Assembly: GCA_029433265.1 (NCBI GenBank)
Contig: JAQTHT010000013.1
Span: 1 to 38,407 of the forward strand
Origin: Leuconostocaceae bacterium ESL0958
Lineage (GTDB): Bacteria > Bacillota > Bacilli > Lactobacillales > Lactobacillaceae
Length of the DNA: 38,407 nt
Direction: 5' to 3'
Both the position numbers and the translations under genes were made by a program. Positions within the stretch are counted from its first letter, which is position 1. Each line of letters starts with the position of its first letter. This document shows, piece after piece, positions 18,129 to 26,764 of the stretch. The notes beneath the pieces are model-generated. The model made no database searches. It was given only the letters and a program-made list of their open reading frames with translations, and was not told the DNA's origin.

Positions 18129-18156
18129 GAGAATCCGAGACGGATTCTCTTTTTTG
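18129..18156 (+). terminator. Rho-independent terminator of the YitT-family gene
   Basis: GAGAATCCG (18129-18137) pairs with CGGATTCTC (18141-18149) around loop AGA, followed by seven T residues. Confidence 0.9.
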
Positions 18157-18178
18157 TTTTTAATATTTCTAAAAAAGC

Positions 18179-18208
18179 TTGTATCTTACTTGATGAAAGC
18201 GCTATAAT
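18179..18208 (+). promoter_or_regulatory. Promoter of the MFS transporter gene
   Basis: A perfect -10 TATAAT (18203-18208) is preceded after 18 bases by TTGTAT (18179-18184). Confidence 0.65.
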
Positions 18209-18244
18209 TAGTTAAAAATAGAACAAATTAAGTGGAGGATTGTC

Positions 18245-19438
18245 ATGGCGCAGAAGGAAAGCCCCTTTAATCCCAAAACTGGTCTTCATCGTTTTTGGAT
18301 TTTAGCAGTATCGTTGATTATTACTTCGGGGACCGCAATTTCGCCAGCCTTGCCGATGATGCAAGCAGATTTTGCCAACGAACCCAACACATTGGTCAAT
18401 ATGGTTGCCACCATTCAACAGGTGCCCGCCTTTATTGTGCTTTTGTTTTCAAGCCAAATTGCGAGTCGCTTTGGCATTAAGAAAACAATCGGGGTCGGTA
18501 TGCTCTTAATGGGCATTGCTGGGGTCTTACCAGCGGCGCTGCACAGCTTGTGGCTGATTTTAGCAGCCCGGATTGTCTTTGGAATTGGGATTGGGCTGAC
18601 CAACTCACTGGCCATTACGCTGGTGGACCTTTACTATAGTGGGGACGACCAGACCCGGATGCTGGGGAACCGGTCGGCTTTTGAGCCCATTGGCCTGTCC
18701 ATTGTCAACCTGCTGGCTGGCTTCTTGCTCAACTTTTCCTGGCAGGCTGCCTTCTTAGCTTATGCCGTTATCTTTGTTGTACTCTTTGGTTTTTGGAAAG
18801 TCGTACCGGAATACCACTTGGAAAAGCAGGATCCGGCTAACAAAACCGGGCTGGGTCTCAAAGCCATTGCTTTCTTGGTTACTGCCGGCATTACCTGTGC
18901 TTGCTTCACAATTGGGATGACCATCATTTCCGTGTTAACACCAGATATTGTCGTCGACAAGGGGCTGGGGGATGGCACAACGGCCAGTCTGATTATTACG
19001 GCCTTTACCATCGCTGGCATGGCAATGGGCTTTCTCTTCGGTGCACTCGCAGATCGTTTAGGCGGTCTCTTGCTGGCCGTTGGTGCTGCCATGATGGCCA
19101 TCGGGGCCTGGGCGGTCAACAGCGCCGACAATCTTTGGCAGTTAACGTTGGGCGCCATTGTGATTGGCTGTGCCTTTCCGCTGGCCGGCACCTTTCTCTT
19201 TTCTTTGGTGGATAAATACTTGCCACAGGACCGAGATGCGCTGGGCAATTCCATCCTTTTGGTCGGCTGTAATGTGGGAACGGCCATGGCGCCAGCCACT
19301 ATCACGGCATTAAATGATTTGGACCATATGCCTGGATTGAATCCTGGTATTACGGTCTATGCCTGGTTGATGACGGCCTTTGCCCTGCTGGCTCTGGTCC
19401 TTCTCTTGTTGATTCGTCGTCGACAACGGCAGCTATAA
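18245..19438 (+). CDS. MFS transporter (probable drug/metabolite exporter)
   Basis: This is a 397-residue protein with 12 predicted membrane segments in two halves, typical of the DHA-type major facilitator superfamily. The loop between segments 2 and 3 reads SRFGIKKTIGVG, a form of MFS motif A, and the corresponding loop in the second half reads ALADRLGG. Segment 1 contains the TSGTAISPALPMM pattern common in multidrug-efflux-like members. The C-terminus is short and basic (RRRQRQL). The start has GTGGAGG 6 bases upstream. The substrate is unknown; no linked regulator gives a hint. It is a monocistronic unit with its own promoter; no hairpin terminator was seen between it and rpsU. Confidence 0.88.
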   Translation: MAQKESPFNPKTGLHRFWILAVSLIITSGTAISPALPMMQADFANEPNTLVNMVATIQQVPAFIVLLFSSQIASRFGIKKTIGVGMLLMGIAGVLPAALHSLWLILAARIVFGIGIGLTNSLAITLVDLYYSGDDQTRMLGNRSAFEPIGLSIVNLLAGFLLNFSWQAAFLAYAVIFVVLFGFWKVVPEYHLEKQDPANKTGLGLKAIAFLVTAGITCACFTIGMTIISVLTPDIVVDKGLGDGTTASLIITAFTIAGMAMGFLFGALADRLGGLLLAVGAAMMAIGAWAVNSADNLWQLTLGAIVIGCAFPLAGTFLFSLVDKYLPQDRDALGNSILLVGCNVGTAMAPATITALNDLDHMPGLNPGITVYAWLMTAFALLALVLLLLIRRRQRQL

Positions 19439-19454
19439 GCAATCGCAAAAAGTA

Positions 19455-19483
19455 TTGACAAAGGGACCGGTTGTTGAGATAAT
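19455..19483 (+). promoter_or_regulatory. Promoter of rpsU
   Basis: A consensus -35 TTGACA (19455-19460) and a -10 GATAAT (19478-19483) are separated by 17 bases, about 60 bases before the start codon. Confidence 0.8.
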
Positions 19484-19546
19484 TAACAGGTTATTGATGC
19501 ATATCGTCTATTTACGAAATAAAGTGCAAGAAAGGAGGGGATCGAC

Positions 19547-19735
19547 ATGGCCAAGGTCATTGTACGCAAGAATGAATCTTTGGACGACGCATTGCGCCGC
19601 TTCAAGCGTGGTGTTTCAAAGGACGGTACTCTCCAAGAATACCGGAAGCGTGAATTCTATACGAAGCCTTCAGTAGAACGGAAGTTGAAGTCTGAAGCTG
19701 CTCAAAAGCGCAACAAAAAGAAGAAGAACCGTTAA
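19547..19735 (+). CDS. rpsU: Ribosomal protein bS21
   Basis: This is a 62-residue, strongly basic protein of the small ribosomal subunit. The N-terminus [19 protein letters not shown] and the Lys/Arg-rich tail (KRNKKKKNR) are diagnostic of bS21, which sits near the 3' end of 16S rRNA and helps initiation. AAAGGAGG is well placed upstream. It is flanked by its own promoter and terminator, next to yqeY, the usual neighbour in Bacillota. In many relatives the protein is 56-58 residues; the extra residues are in the basic tail. Confidence 0.97.
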   Translation: MAKVIVRKNESLDDALRRFKRGVSKDGTLQEYRKREFYTKPSVERKLKSEAAQKRNKKKKNR

Positions 19736-19743
19736 TTCGGTCT

Positions 19744-19769
19744 AAAACGCCAGTTTTCTGGCGTTTTTT
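19744..19769 (+). terminator. Rho-independent terminator of rpsU
   Basis: AAAACGCCAG (19744-19753) pairs with CTGGCGTTTT around a TTTT loop, and the 3' arm runs into a T tract. Confidence 0.9.
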
Positions 19770-19826
19770 CTTTACCTGCCTGTGGTAGACTAGTAAAGAA
19801 AGTAGATGAAGCAAGGAGTAAGAAGG

Positions 19827-20273
19827 ATGTCCTTATTAACAACAGTGCAAGACGATATGAAAACGGCCATGAAGGCCAAGGACAAGGAAAAGTTGTCCGT
19901 TGTCCGCCAAATCAAGTCGGCGGTCATGAACGAACAGATTAACTTGGGCCATGACCTGACAGAAGAGGAAGAATTGACGGTTCTCTCCCGAGAAGTCAAG
20001 CAGCGCCAGGATTCCTTAGCAGAATTCAAGGCGGCTGATCGGACAGATCTGGCGGCCGCCACGCAAAAGGAATTAGATATTTTGGCCAGTTATTTGCCAG
20101 AACCGCTGTCAGAAGCTGAAGTGTCCGATATTATTACGGCAGCCATTGAGCAGACTGGTGCCAGCTCCATGGCGGATATGGGGAAGGTCATGGGCATCGT
20201 CAACGGTCAAACGAAGGGCCGGGCAGACGGCAAAGCAGTTGCCGCTGCCGTGAAAGCTGCGTTGTCAAAGTAA
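19827..20273 (+). CDS. yqeY: GatB/YqeY domain protein
   Basis: This 148-residue helical protein consists of the YqeY domain alone (about 1-147), which is related to the C-terminal tRNA-recognition domain of the GatB amidotransferase subunit. Family-typical segments are [19 protein letters not shown] near the N-terminus, [13 protein letters not shown] in the middle and [18 protein letters not shown] near the end. Its cellular role is not settled; a tRNA-related function is inferred from the domain. The start is chosen at 19827 because AAGGAG lies 8 bases upstream; an earlier in-frame ATG at 19806 has none. It sits directly after rpsU, the conserved arrangement. Confidence 0.92.
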   Translation: MSLLTTVQDDMKTAMKAKDKEKLSVVRQIKSAVMNEQINLGHDLTEEEELTVLSREVKQRQDSLAEFKAADRTDLAAATQKELDILASYLPEPLSEAEVSDIITAAIEQTGASSMADMGKVMGIVNGQTKGRADGKAVAAAVKAALSK

Positions 20274-20326
20274 AGGGCCGTCCACTGGACCCTGCGCCCA
20301 TTGCGCGAACTAGTAAAGGAAGTAAC

Positions 20327-21214
20327 ATGCAAGCAAGCCTGGGACAAGTGATCAAGGCCAAAGTCACTGACGAAAATGACCAGTATTTTTATGCACAGGT
20401 AGATGGTTTTACCTATGAAATTGACAAAGCTGAGTTGAAGAAGCCCCTCCGACTGGGGGGCTTTGTGACCGGCTTTGCCTACGAAAATGAAAGCCACCGC
20501 CTTCAAATCACCAAGAACCTGCCAACGGTCCAACAGGACCAGTATGACTGGGGGCAGGTGGTCAAGAGCCGCCATGATTTGGGGGTCTTTGTCGACATCG
20601 GCCTGCCCAATAAGGACTTAGTGCTGTCACTGGATGACCTGCCAAGGATGAGCAATCTTTGGCCAAAGCCAGGGGATCGGCTCTTGCTGGCTATCAAAGT
20701 CGATGCCAAAGGCCGGCTTTGGGGCCAACTGGCTAGTCAAGAAATCTTCCAAGCGGTCGCCCGTCAAGCGAAGTTGGGTCCAATCAAGAAGGGGCAGACC
20801 ATGAAGGTGACCGTGTACCGGGATAAGCTCGCAGGGACCCTGGTCATGACTGATGACTACAAACTGGGCTTCATTCCCCCTTCCCAAAGGCCGGAAGAAC
20901 CACGCTTGGGGCAAGTATTGACGGCCCGGGTGCTGGGCATCAACGAGCATGGGGTCATTAATTTCTCCCTGCTACCATTGGCCTACAAGATGATGGACGA
21001 GGACGCCAAATTCCTGTTGATTCAGTTGCAGCGCAAGGCGGACCATTTCCTACCCTTTAACGATAAGTCCGAACCAGCAGCGATTAAGGCGCAGTTTGGC
21101 TTTTCCAAGGGACAGTTTAAACGGGCCTTGGGTCGGCTCTACAAGGACCGGCTCATTGAACAGGTAGATGCGGGCATTGCGCTCACCGACAAAGGACTTG
21201 AGGCGCAGGGTTAA
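20327..21214 (+). CDS. cvfB: CvfB-type S1 RNA-binding protein
   Basis: This 295-residue protein of the CvfB/YitL family has three S1-like OB folds (about 1-65, 70-140 and 145-215) followed by a C-terminal winged-helix domain (about 230-290). The second S1 repeat (GVFVDIGLPNKDLVLS) is the clearest. Family members bind RNA and affect virulence-gene expression in staphylococci; the target here is unknown. AAAGGAAG lies 6 bases before the ATG. The stop codon shares one base with the xerD start (TAATG), so the two are coupled, and it begins a run of tightly packed housekeeping genes. Confidence 0.92.
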   Translation: MQASLGQVIKAKVTDENDQYFYAQVDGFTYEIDKAELKKPLRLGGFVTGFAYENESHRLQITKNLPTVQQDQYDWGQVVKSRHDLGVFVDIGLPNKDLVLSLDDLPRMSNLWPKPGDRLLLAIKVDAKGRLWGQLASQEIFQAVARQAKLGPIKKGQTMKVTVYRDKLAGTLVMTDDYKLGFIPPSQRPEEPRLGQVLTARVLGINEHGVINFSLLPLAYKMMDEDAKFLLIQLQRKADHFLPFNDKSEPAAIKAQFGFSKGQFKRALGRLYKDRLIEQVDAGIALTDKGLEAQG

Positions 21215-22110
21215 TGAATCAGGAATTTACTGATCAAGTGGCCGATTATTTGAATGAGCTCAGAGTAGCCAAGGGCTTATCCAAGAATACGATTACGGCT
21301 TACCGCCAGGATTTAAAAAGTTTCGGCCTTTTTTTAACGAAAAAAGGGCTTGCCCTAGCGCAAGTGGACCACCACTTGGTCTTGGATTTTTTAAATCAAC
21401 AGCGGTTGGCTGGGCGAGCCACGACGTCGATTGCCCGCCAAGTAACGGCCTTGCGCCGTTTTTTTGCCTATTTACTGCAAGAAAAAGTGTTGGCCCACGA
21501 TCCCATGGCCAATATTAAGCCGCCCAAGCGCAGGCAGCACTTGCCAGCGGTACTGTCTCCTGAAGAGGTCGAAGTGCTGCTGCAGGTGCCAGACCAAAGC
21601 CAGCCCCTGGGTTTGCGGAACCAGGTCTTATTAGAAGTCCTTTATGCGACTGGGCTCCGCGTATCTGAGTTGATTGGCTTAAAGTTAACCGACTTACACT
21701 TGGACTTGGGCTTTGTGCAAACAATTGGGAAGGGTGATAAGGAACGAATCATTCCCATTGGCGAAGTCGCGATTGATGCCATTGACCGCTATTTAAACAG
21801 TGCTCGGCCGCTTTTGGTGGGCCAGCAAAAGACCGAAACACTCTTGGTCAATGACCATGGGCGGCCGTTAACGCGGCAAGGGGTCTGGCTACTAATCAAG
21901 GGCTTAGTCCGTTCGGCTGGCATTGACAAGGACGTTTCCCCCCACACGCTGCGCCACTCTTTTGCCACGCACATTTTAAACAATGGTGCGGATCTACGGG
22001 TGGTTCAAGCGTTACTGGGGCATTCAGACATCGCCACGACCCAAATCTATACGCACATTTCGAAGCAGCGGCTGAGTCAGGTCTATGACCGTTATCATCC
22101 GCGTGCATAG
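21214..22110 (+). CDS. xerD: Tyrosine recombinase XerD
   Basis: This is a 298-residue site-specific recombinase that resolves chromosome dimers at dif with its partner XerC. The N-terminal SAM-like core-binding domain covers about 1-90 and the catalytic domain about 108-295. All active-site residues are present: R149 (ATGLRVSE), K173 (GKGDKER), H244 and R247 (HTLRHSFATH), H270 (LLGHSDI) and nucleophile Y279 (QIYTHIS). Length and location beside ribT-scpAB match chromosomal XerD rather than a phage integrase. The start overlaps the cvfB stop by one base; no separate strong ribosome-binding site is visible, consistent with coupling. Confidence 0.96.
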   Translation: MNQEFTDQVADYLNELRVAKGLSKNTITAYRQDLKSFGLFLTKKGLALAQVDHHLVLDFLNQQRLAGRATTSIARQVTALRRFFAYLLQEKVLAHDPMANIKPPKRRQHLPAVLSPEEVEVLLQVPDQSQPLGLRNQVLLEVLYATGLRVSELIGLKLTDLHLDLGFVQTIGKGDKERIIPIGEVAIDAIDRYLNSARPLLVGQQKTETLLVNDHGRPLTRQGVWLLIKGLVRSAGIDKDVSPHTLRHSFATHILNNGADLRVVQALLGHSDIATTQIYTHISKQRLSQVYDRYHPRA

Positions 22111-22118
22111 GAGGATTC

Positions 22119-22496
22119 ATGCTTGTACCAACCAGACCAGATGATGAAAAAACAGTGATGGGGCTCTTTTCACTGACGCCAGAATTCAAAAAAGTCGAGC
22201 GCTTGAAGGAAGCCTTGGCTTTTTACCAACAAAAAGGTTTCTCTCTCTTCTTTTGGCAGCAGGGCGAAACGGATTCCGTGCTCGGTTTGATTGGCTGTGA
22301 GCAATACGCCCGGGACCTGATTGTTGTGCGGCAGTTAATTCTGACGCCGGGCTCACAGAAGCGGGCTAATTACCACCAAATGTTAACCGATTTGCAAAAT
22401 TACTACCCAGCGGCGACGCTCATGGGCACCTTATCGAATAAAGCGCTGATTAACCAGTGGAGAAAGCAGCATGTCCAGTCCGAGCCTAACCATTAA
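22119..22496 (+). CDS. ribT: RibT-like GNAT-family protein
   Basis: This 125-residue protein resembles RibT, a small GNAT-fold putative acetyltransferase first known from Bacillus riboflavin operons. In lactobacilli it is found beside scpAB even when riboflavin biosynthesis genes are absent. Visible are the strand pattern FSLFFWQQG..VLGLIGCEQYA and VVRQLILTPGSQ. The canonical GNAT acetyl-CoA loop is weak. The substrate is unknown. AGGAGG lies 6 bases upstream of the ATG. The end overlaps the scpA start by 26 bases. The assignment rests on size, fold pattern and conserved position. Confidence 0.75.
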   Translation: MLVPTRPDDEKTVMGLFSLTPEFKKVERLKEALAFYQQKGFSLFFWQQGETDSVLGLIGCEQYARDLIVVRQLILTPGSQKRANYHQMLTDLQNYYPAATLMGTLSNKALINQWRKQHVQSEPNH

Positions 22497-23247
22497 AATT
22501 ACGGACTTCGAGGGCCCCTTAGATTTATTGCTGCATCTGATTAAAAAGCATGAGATGAACATTTTTGATCTGCCGATTGCGGCTGTGACGGCCCAGTACC
22601 TCGACTTCCTTCATGAGCAGCAGGCCCTCCGCTTAGACATCGCGGCGGAATACCTGGTGATGGCAGCTTCACTCATTCAAATCAAATCCCGGGACTTGCT
22701 ACCAAAACCAGCAGTCAGCGTGGACGAAGGAGCAGACGAAGAGGACTTGGATCCAAAAGAAGCCCTCGTGAATCGTTTATTGAATTACCAGCGCTTTCAA
22801 GAAGCAGCTGGTTTTTTGGCTGAACAGCAGGCGGCTGGCCAGCAGTCCTTTGCCAAACCAGCGGACAGTAGTCTCGCCGCTGCCAATCAACCGGTGGCCC
22901 CCTTGGCCCCAGGGCTAACCCTGGTGGATTTGCAGCTCGCTTTCGAATCCCTGCTGGCCCGCAAACGGGATTTGGCGCCCCAAGCCAGGCAGGTGCAAGT
23001 GGCTGCCTTTACAATTGGGGATGGCCTACAAGCTGTCCGTCGGCAACTAGACCAGTTGGCGGCTGGGCAGTCGCTGCCTTTCAGTCAAGTATTTGATGGG
23101 CAATGGCAGCGGGAACAACTCGTCATGACTTTTTTGGCCATTTTAGAACTCGCCAAGGGCCATGAACTAACGCTCTGGCAGGCCCAGGAACAGGGAGAAA
23201 TCTTACTCAAAAAAAGGATGGCAGATGAAGGCAATCAATCAAATTGA
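22471..23247 (+). CDS. scpA: Segregation and condensation protein A (kleisin)
   Basis: This 258-residue kleisin subunit bridges the SMC dimer and recruits ScpB for chromosome compaction and segregation. The N-terminal signature ITDFEGPLDLLLHLIKKHEMNIFDLPI (broken here by no gap) contacts the SMC neck. A charged, less conserved middle (about 80-150) and a C-terminal winged helix (about 175-250) follow. Length is typical (240-260). GTGGAG lies just upstream inside ribT, and the last 23 bases overlap scpB, which suggests translational coupling and balanced expression of the complex. Confidence 0.96.
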   Translation: MSSPSLTIKITDFEGPLDLLLHLIKKHEMNIFDLPIAAVTAQYLDFLHEQQALRLDIAAEYLVMAASLIQIKSRDLLPKPAVSVDEGADEEDLDPKEALVNRLLNYQRFQEAAGFLAEQQAAGQQSFAKPADSSLAAANQPVAPLAPGLTLVDLQLAFESLLARKRDLAPQARQVQVAAFTIGDGLQAVRRQLDQLAAGQSLPFSQVFDGQWQREQLVMTFLAILELAKGHELTLWQAQEQGEILLKKRMADEGNQSN

Positions 23248-23833
23248 AGCACTCCTGTTCGTTGCAGGGGAAGAAGGGCTGTCGGCGGCTACTTTAGCCA
23301 AGCTAACGCAGTATGATCAGGCGGCCATTCCCGGCCTGATTGAGGATCTCGCCAATCACTATCAACAAAGTGAGAGTGCCCTCATGGTGCGGGGCAACCA
23401 GGAAAATTACGCACTGGTCACTCGTCCGGTCTTCGGACCACTGCTGAGCGCTTATGCCCAGCTGCCCATCCAGGGCAAGTTAACCCAGCCTCAGTTAGAA
23501 ACGCTGGTGATTATTGCCTATCAGCAACCGATTACACGGGTAGAAATCGACCAAATTCGGGGCGTGCGTTCCGCCGCTACTTTACAAAAACTACAGCTAC
23601 ACCAACTAATTGAAAGCGTGGGCCGGAAGGAAGAGCTGGGTCGGCCGATTTTGTATGGCACGACGGCCACTTTCCTCGACTACTTTGGATTAAGCGACCT
23701 GGCTGACTTACCACCGTTACCGGACCCCTCGGAGGCCAAGCTGAATGAGGACCAGTTGGCGGCACTGGCCCTCTTTGACCAGAAAAGCGCAGTAACAGCA
23801 GCCGACCAGCAGTCGCACAATGAAGGAGCATAA
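23225..23833 (+). CDS. scpB: Segregation and condensation protein B
   Basis: This 202-residue partner of ScpA in the SMC-ScpAB condensin contains two winged-helix domains (about 1-85 and 90-165). The signature TLVIIAYQQPITRVEIDQIRG lies in the second, followed by RPILYGTT. The acidic C-terminal tail after about 170 is variable in the family. AAGGATGG precedes the ATG within the scpA coding end. The AGGAG for rluB is located in its final codons. Confidence 0.96.
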   Translation: MKAINQIEALLFVAGEEGLSAATLAKLTQYDQAAIPGLIEDLANHYQQSESALMVRGNQENYALVTRPVFGPLLSAYAQLPIQGKLTQPQLETLVIIAYQQPITRVEIDQIRGVRSAATLQKLQLHQLIESVGRKEELGRPILYGTTATFLDYFGLSDLADLPPLPDPSEAKLNEDQLAALALFDQKSAVTAADQQSHNEGA

Positions 23834-23834
23834 C

Positions 23835-24587
23835 ATGGCAGCAGAAGCAGTACGATTACAAAAAGTGATTGCCCAGGCGGGCGTCGCGTCCCGCCGGGCC
23901 GCCGAACAGCTAATCTTAGAAGGCCGGGTGACCGTTAACGGCCAGGTTGTGTCTGCGCTGGGGACAAAAGTGGTCCAGACGGACGAAGTGGCAGTGGATG
24001 GCGTGCCCCTGGATGGCCAGGAAAAGCCGGTTTATTACTTGCTCAATAAGCCCCGGGGCGTTGTGACGACCAGCCATGATGATAAGGGCCGCAAAACAGT
24101 GCTGGATCTGCTGGGAGAAGAAGTGACGGCCCGGGTTTATCCGGTGGGTCGCTTGGACTATGACACGACCGGTGCCTTGTTACTGACCAACGATGGGGAA
24201 CTGGCCAACCAGCTCATGCACCCCAAGCACAAGGTCGATAAGGTTTATACGGCCAAAGTCAAGGGCTTGGCTACGTTGCCAGCCTTGGCCCCTTTGAAAA
24301 AAGGGATTCTTTTACACGGGAAAAGAACGGCGCCAGCGCGAGTGGCCGTTGAACAGGTGGATACCAAAAAACAGGTTTCCTACGTACGCCTGACCATTCA
24401 TGAAGGACGGCACCACCAAGTCAAGGAAATGCTGGCCCAGGTCGGCTTCCCCGTGGAAAAGTTAACCCGGGACCGCTATGCCTTTTTGGATTTGCAGTCA
24501 CTGCCAGCAGGCGATTACCGGCCGCTGAAGCATGACGAAGTGAAGCGGTTAAAGGCGGGCGATTACCGTTTCTTACGGCGAAAGTAA
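23835..24587 (+). CDS. rluB: 23S rRNA pseudouridine synthase RluB-type
   Basis: This 250-residue enzyme is a member of the RsuA/RluB family that converts a specific 23S rRNA uridine to pseudouridine. An N-terminal S4 RNA-binding domain (about 5-60, LQKVIAQAGVASRRAAE) precedes the catalytic domain. The latter has LLNKPRGVV and the catalytic aspartate D108 in GRLDYDTTGALLLTNDG, then RQVKEML-like and DRYAFL segments near the end. The ATG at 23835 is chosen over an earlier in-frame ATG at 23820 because GAAGGAG (23821-23827) lies 7 bases before it. It starts one base after the scpB stop. It ends the housekeeping cluster just before the riboflavin switch. Confidence 0.95.
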   Translation: MAAEAVRLQKVIAQAGVASRRAAEQLILEGRVTVNGQVVSALGTKVVQTDEVAVDGVPLDGQEKPVYYLLNKPRGVVTTSHDDKGRKTVLDLLGEEVTARVYPVGRLDYDTTGALLLTNDGELANQLMHPKHKVDKVYTAKVKGLATLPALAPLKKGILLHGKRTAPARVAVEQVDTKKQVSYVRLTIHEGRHHQVKEMLAQVGFPVEKLTRDRYAFLDLQSLPAGDYRPLKHDEVKRLKAGDYRFLRRK

Positions 24588-24589
24588 TT

Positions 24590-24616
24590 GCCAGGGCGAT
24601 TTCCCTGTGCTATACT
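24590..24616 (+). promoter_or_regulatory. Promoter of the FMN-riboswitch transcript
   Basis: TTGCCA as -35, a 17-base spacer and a -10 TATACT ending near 24616, with a TG one base upstream (extended -10). It is immediately downstream of the rluB stop. Confidence 0.65.
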
Positions 24617-24634
24617 GGTAACAAATTAAATGAA

Positions 24635-24758
24635 ACTTCAGGGTCAGGTGAAAGTCCTAACCGGCGGTGAAACAGTTATTCTGGCGAGCCCGCGACCTGC
24701 GCAAGCAGTTGATTTGGTTTGAATCCAAAGCCGACCGTACAGTCGGGTATAAAGAAGT
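24635..24758 (+). promoter_or_regulatory. FMN riboswitch (RFN element) controlling ribU
   Basis: The conserved RFN blocks are present in order: CTTCAGGGTCAGGTGAAA, then CCTAACCGGCGGTG, then GAGCCCGCGA, then GGTTTGAATCCAAAGCCGAC, and finally the closing strand GAAGT (24754-24758) pairing with ACTTC (24635-24639). When FMN is bound, a downstream terminator is expected to form and switch off riboflavin uptake. The variable helix (about 24694-24712) is short. Confidence 0.95.
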
Positions 24759-24792
24759 GCAATCGTTAGTCTTTTTGGACTGTTTTTTGTAT

Positions 24793-24818
24793 GCCCTGTT
24801 CGTTTGCAGGGCTTTTTT
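24793..24818 (+). terminator. Conditional terminator of the FMN riboswitch
   Basis: GCCCTG (24793-24798) pairs with CAGGGC (24807-24812), followed by six T residues. It lies 22 bases before the ribU start codon. A weaker 4-bp hairpin with its own T run occurs at 24768-24788 and may be part of the switching region. Confidence 0.8.
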
Positions 24819-24840
24819 ACTGCCCAAAAGGAGGAACATT

Positions 24841-25410
24841 ATGAAGCATAACAGTCGTCAGGTCACAGTGGTTGCGGTATTAGCCGTCCTCTCCTTTGTC
24901 CTGCTGATTTTCCCAAAGTTGGTCATTATCCCATCGGCTTCCTTTTTGAAGCTTGATTTCTCGATTGTGCCCATCGTCCTGGCTTTATCCTGGCTGGGGC
25001 TACCAGCGGCCATTGCGGTCCTCGTGCTCCGCACGCTCTTAAAGCTGATTTTAATGAACGAAGGGGTCAATACCGTGATCGGGATGCCGGTGAACTTCCT
25101 GGTCGCACTCGCCTTCATCTGCCTGCTGGCCCTCGGCATGGGGGAGAAGGCCGCTTTGCCTCGTAAGTTGCTAGCAGCCCTGTTGGCCATTCTCGGCATG
25201 ACTTTAGTGGCCTATGTTGTCAATATTGTTTGGGCCATTCCCCTCTATGCGGACTTTGCTCATTTTGATATTGCCAAATACATCGGCATTAAGCCTTATC
25301 TTTGGACCATGGTGGTGCCCTTTAACTTGGTCGAAGGACTCGTTTGGTGGGTGGCCGCCATGCTAGTTGTCCAGCTCTTGGCACCCTTTAAGAAAAGGTT
25401 ACAATCTTAA
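24841..25410 (+). CDS. ribU: Riboflavin ECF transporter substrate-binding subunit RibU
   Basis: This 189-residue membrane protein of five to six helices is the S component that binds riboflavin and docks onto a shared energy-coupling module (EcfA, EcfA', EcfT), which is not in this window. The family pattern FPKLVIIPSASFLKLDFSIVP near residues 24-43 and the later WAIPLYADFAHFD are typical of RibU. The frame is open upstream through the riboswitch, but ATG 24841 has AAAGGAGG 7 bases upstream and lies after the conditional terminator. Regulation by the FMN riboswitch independently supports the riboflavin assignment. Confidence 0.95.
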   Translation: MKHNSRQVTVVAVLAVLSFVLLIFPKLVIIPSASFLKLDFSIVPIVLALSWLGLPAAIAVLVLRTLLKLILMNEGVNTVIGMPVNFLVALAFICLLALGMGEKAALPRKLLAALLAILGMTLVAYVVNIVWAIPLYADFAHFDIAKYIGIKPYLWTMVVPFNLVEGLVWWVAAMLVVQLLAPFKKRLQS

Positions 25411-25477
25411 GAAAAGGTTATCTTTTGGCTTGGAAAAACCGTGGTAGACTAGCCCTAGTATGAATGGGAGGCTTTCT

Positions 25478-26059
25478 ATGAACGAACAAGCAACCGAAAC
25501 GCTATCCCGCCGCCAGAAGAAAGCAGCGGGGCAACAGCAACCAAGCGATAACAAAAGTAAGCAAAAAAAGCATGGGGGGTTAATCATCACCCTTATTGTC
25601 CTGTCGCTTTTACTTTTGGCTTCTGGACCTGTCTATGGCATGGTTAAAAATGCACCTGATTTAACCAAGAGTAGCCAGTCCAGTCAGTCCAGTTCCGATA
25701 TTAAGCGCAAGCAGTCCACGTCTAGTAGCAGCCAGTCCAAGCAGACCCAGCAAAGTCAGGCGGGCCAGTCCATGAGCCAGTCAGACCAAGCGGCACAAAG
25801 TCAGCAGGACAGCAGTCAGGCGACGGACCAGGGGGATGCGGCCAATAACCAGCAAAACAGTGCAACCGACGAACAAAAGCAGCAGCAAGCAGCGGCACAG
25901 GAACAAAATGCTGGTGCGGCAACGCTTCAGTCGGGCCAAACGCTGTATAATTTTGCCGTAACGCATGGCACCAATACGGAAGCCGTTTTGAAAGCTAATC
26001 CAGGCATGACGGTGCAAAATTATAGCCGTTACGCTGGTCAAAGTATTAAGTTTAGGTAG
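25478..26059 (+). CDS. LysM-domain membrane-anchored protein
   Basis: This 193-residue protein has a cytoplasmic basic N-terminus, one membrane helix (about 33-55), a long Ser/Gln/Ala-rich linker (about 65-145) and a C-terminal LysM-type peptidoglycan-binding domain (about 148-193, SGQTLYNFAVTHGTN). It is therefore predicted to be anchored in the membrane with the LysM domain reaching the wall. Proteins of this shape are regularly found before cmk-rpsA in lactobacilli. No catalytic domain is present. GGGAGG sits 6 bases before ATG 25478; an earlier in-frame ATG at 25460 lacks a site. A -10-like TAGACT lies at 25446. Confidence 0.85.
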   Translation: MNEQATETLSRRQKKAAGQQQPSDNKSKQKKHGGLIITLIVLSLLLLASGPVYGMVKNAPDLTKSSQSSQSSSDIKRKQSTSSSSQSKQTQQSQAGQSMSQSDQAAQSQQDSSQATDQGDAANNQQNSATDEQKQQQAAAQEQNAGAATLQSGQTLYNFAVTHGTNTEAVLKANPGMTVQNYSRYAGQSIKFR

Positions 26060-26074
26060 GAAAGTAGCGCAACG

Positions 26075-26764
26075 ATGTCAGAAGAGAAAAGGGTACAAGT
26101 AGCGATTGACGGGCCGGCTTCGGCTGGCAAATCAACCATTGCCAAAATCTTAGCCAAGCAACTGTCTTATGTCTACGTGGACACGGGCGCCATGTACCGG
26201 GCCATCACGTTGGCGGCCCAACAGGCAGGCATTGCCTATGACGATGAGCAGGCAGTCGCTGCGCTTTTACCGCAGTTACAGATTGACTTTGCACCTGGCG
26301 AGCCTGTCCAGCACGTGTTCTTGAACCAAGAAGAGGTGACCGAGGCCATTCGTTCCACTGAAGTAACGAACAATGTCTCGACCATTGCAGCTAATCCGGC
26401 TGTTCGAGCCGACCTAGTGGCCCGGCAGCGAGCCATGGCAGCTGCCCATTCCGTCATCATGGATGGCCGCGATATTGGCACCACTGTGCTGCCAGCAGCG
26501 CCAGTCAAGATCTTTTTGGTCGCTTCCGTCGCTGAGCGGGCAGAACGCCGTTACCGTGAAAACGTGGCCAAGGGCATGACGGTTGAGTTGGCCACGCTCA
26601 AAAAAGAAATTGAAGCGCGCGATTACAAGGACTCCCACCGGGCAGTTTCCCCCTTGGTGAAGGCAGACGACGCCATCACCGTGGATACGACCGGCCAGTC
26701 GATTGAACAGGTCGTGGCGCGGATTCAAACGATTATTACCGAAAAGACAAAAGACCAAGCCTAA
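26075..26764 (+). CDS. cmk: Cytidylate kinase
   Basis: This 229-residue enzyme phosphorylates CMP and dCMP with ATP. The P-loop GPASAGKS spans 13-20. The nucleotide-binding segments VDTGAMYRA and [12 protein letters not shown] and the lid region RYRENVAKG are all present, and the length is typical. It starts 15 bases after the LysM gene with GGAAAG upstream. Its last codons form the 5' arm of its own terminator. It is followed by rpsA, the conserved cmk-rpsA order of bacteria. Confidence 0.96.
   Translation: MSEEKRVQVAIDGPASAGKSTIAKILAKQLSYVYVDTGAMYRAITLAAQQAGIAYDDEQAVAALLPQLQIDFAPGEPVQHVFLNQEEVTEAIRSTEVTNNVSTIAANPAVRADLVARQRAMAAAHSVIMDGRDIGTTVLPAAPVKIFLVASVAERAERRYRENVAKGMTVELATLKKEIEARDYKDSHRAVSPLVKADDAITVDTTGQSIEQVVARIQTIITEKTKDQA

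Noticed and set aside
21214-22110. Tyrosine recombinase as the integrase of a mobile element
   Set aside because: All features and neighbours match chromosomal XerD; no attachment-site repeats, phage or plasmid genes occur around it.
24667-24840. N-terminal extension of RibU through the FMN aptamer
   Set aside because: The sequence is riboswitch RNA; the family start and ribosome-binding site are at 24841.
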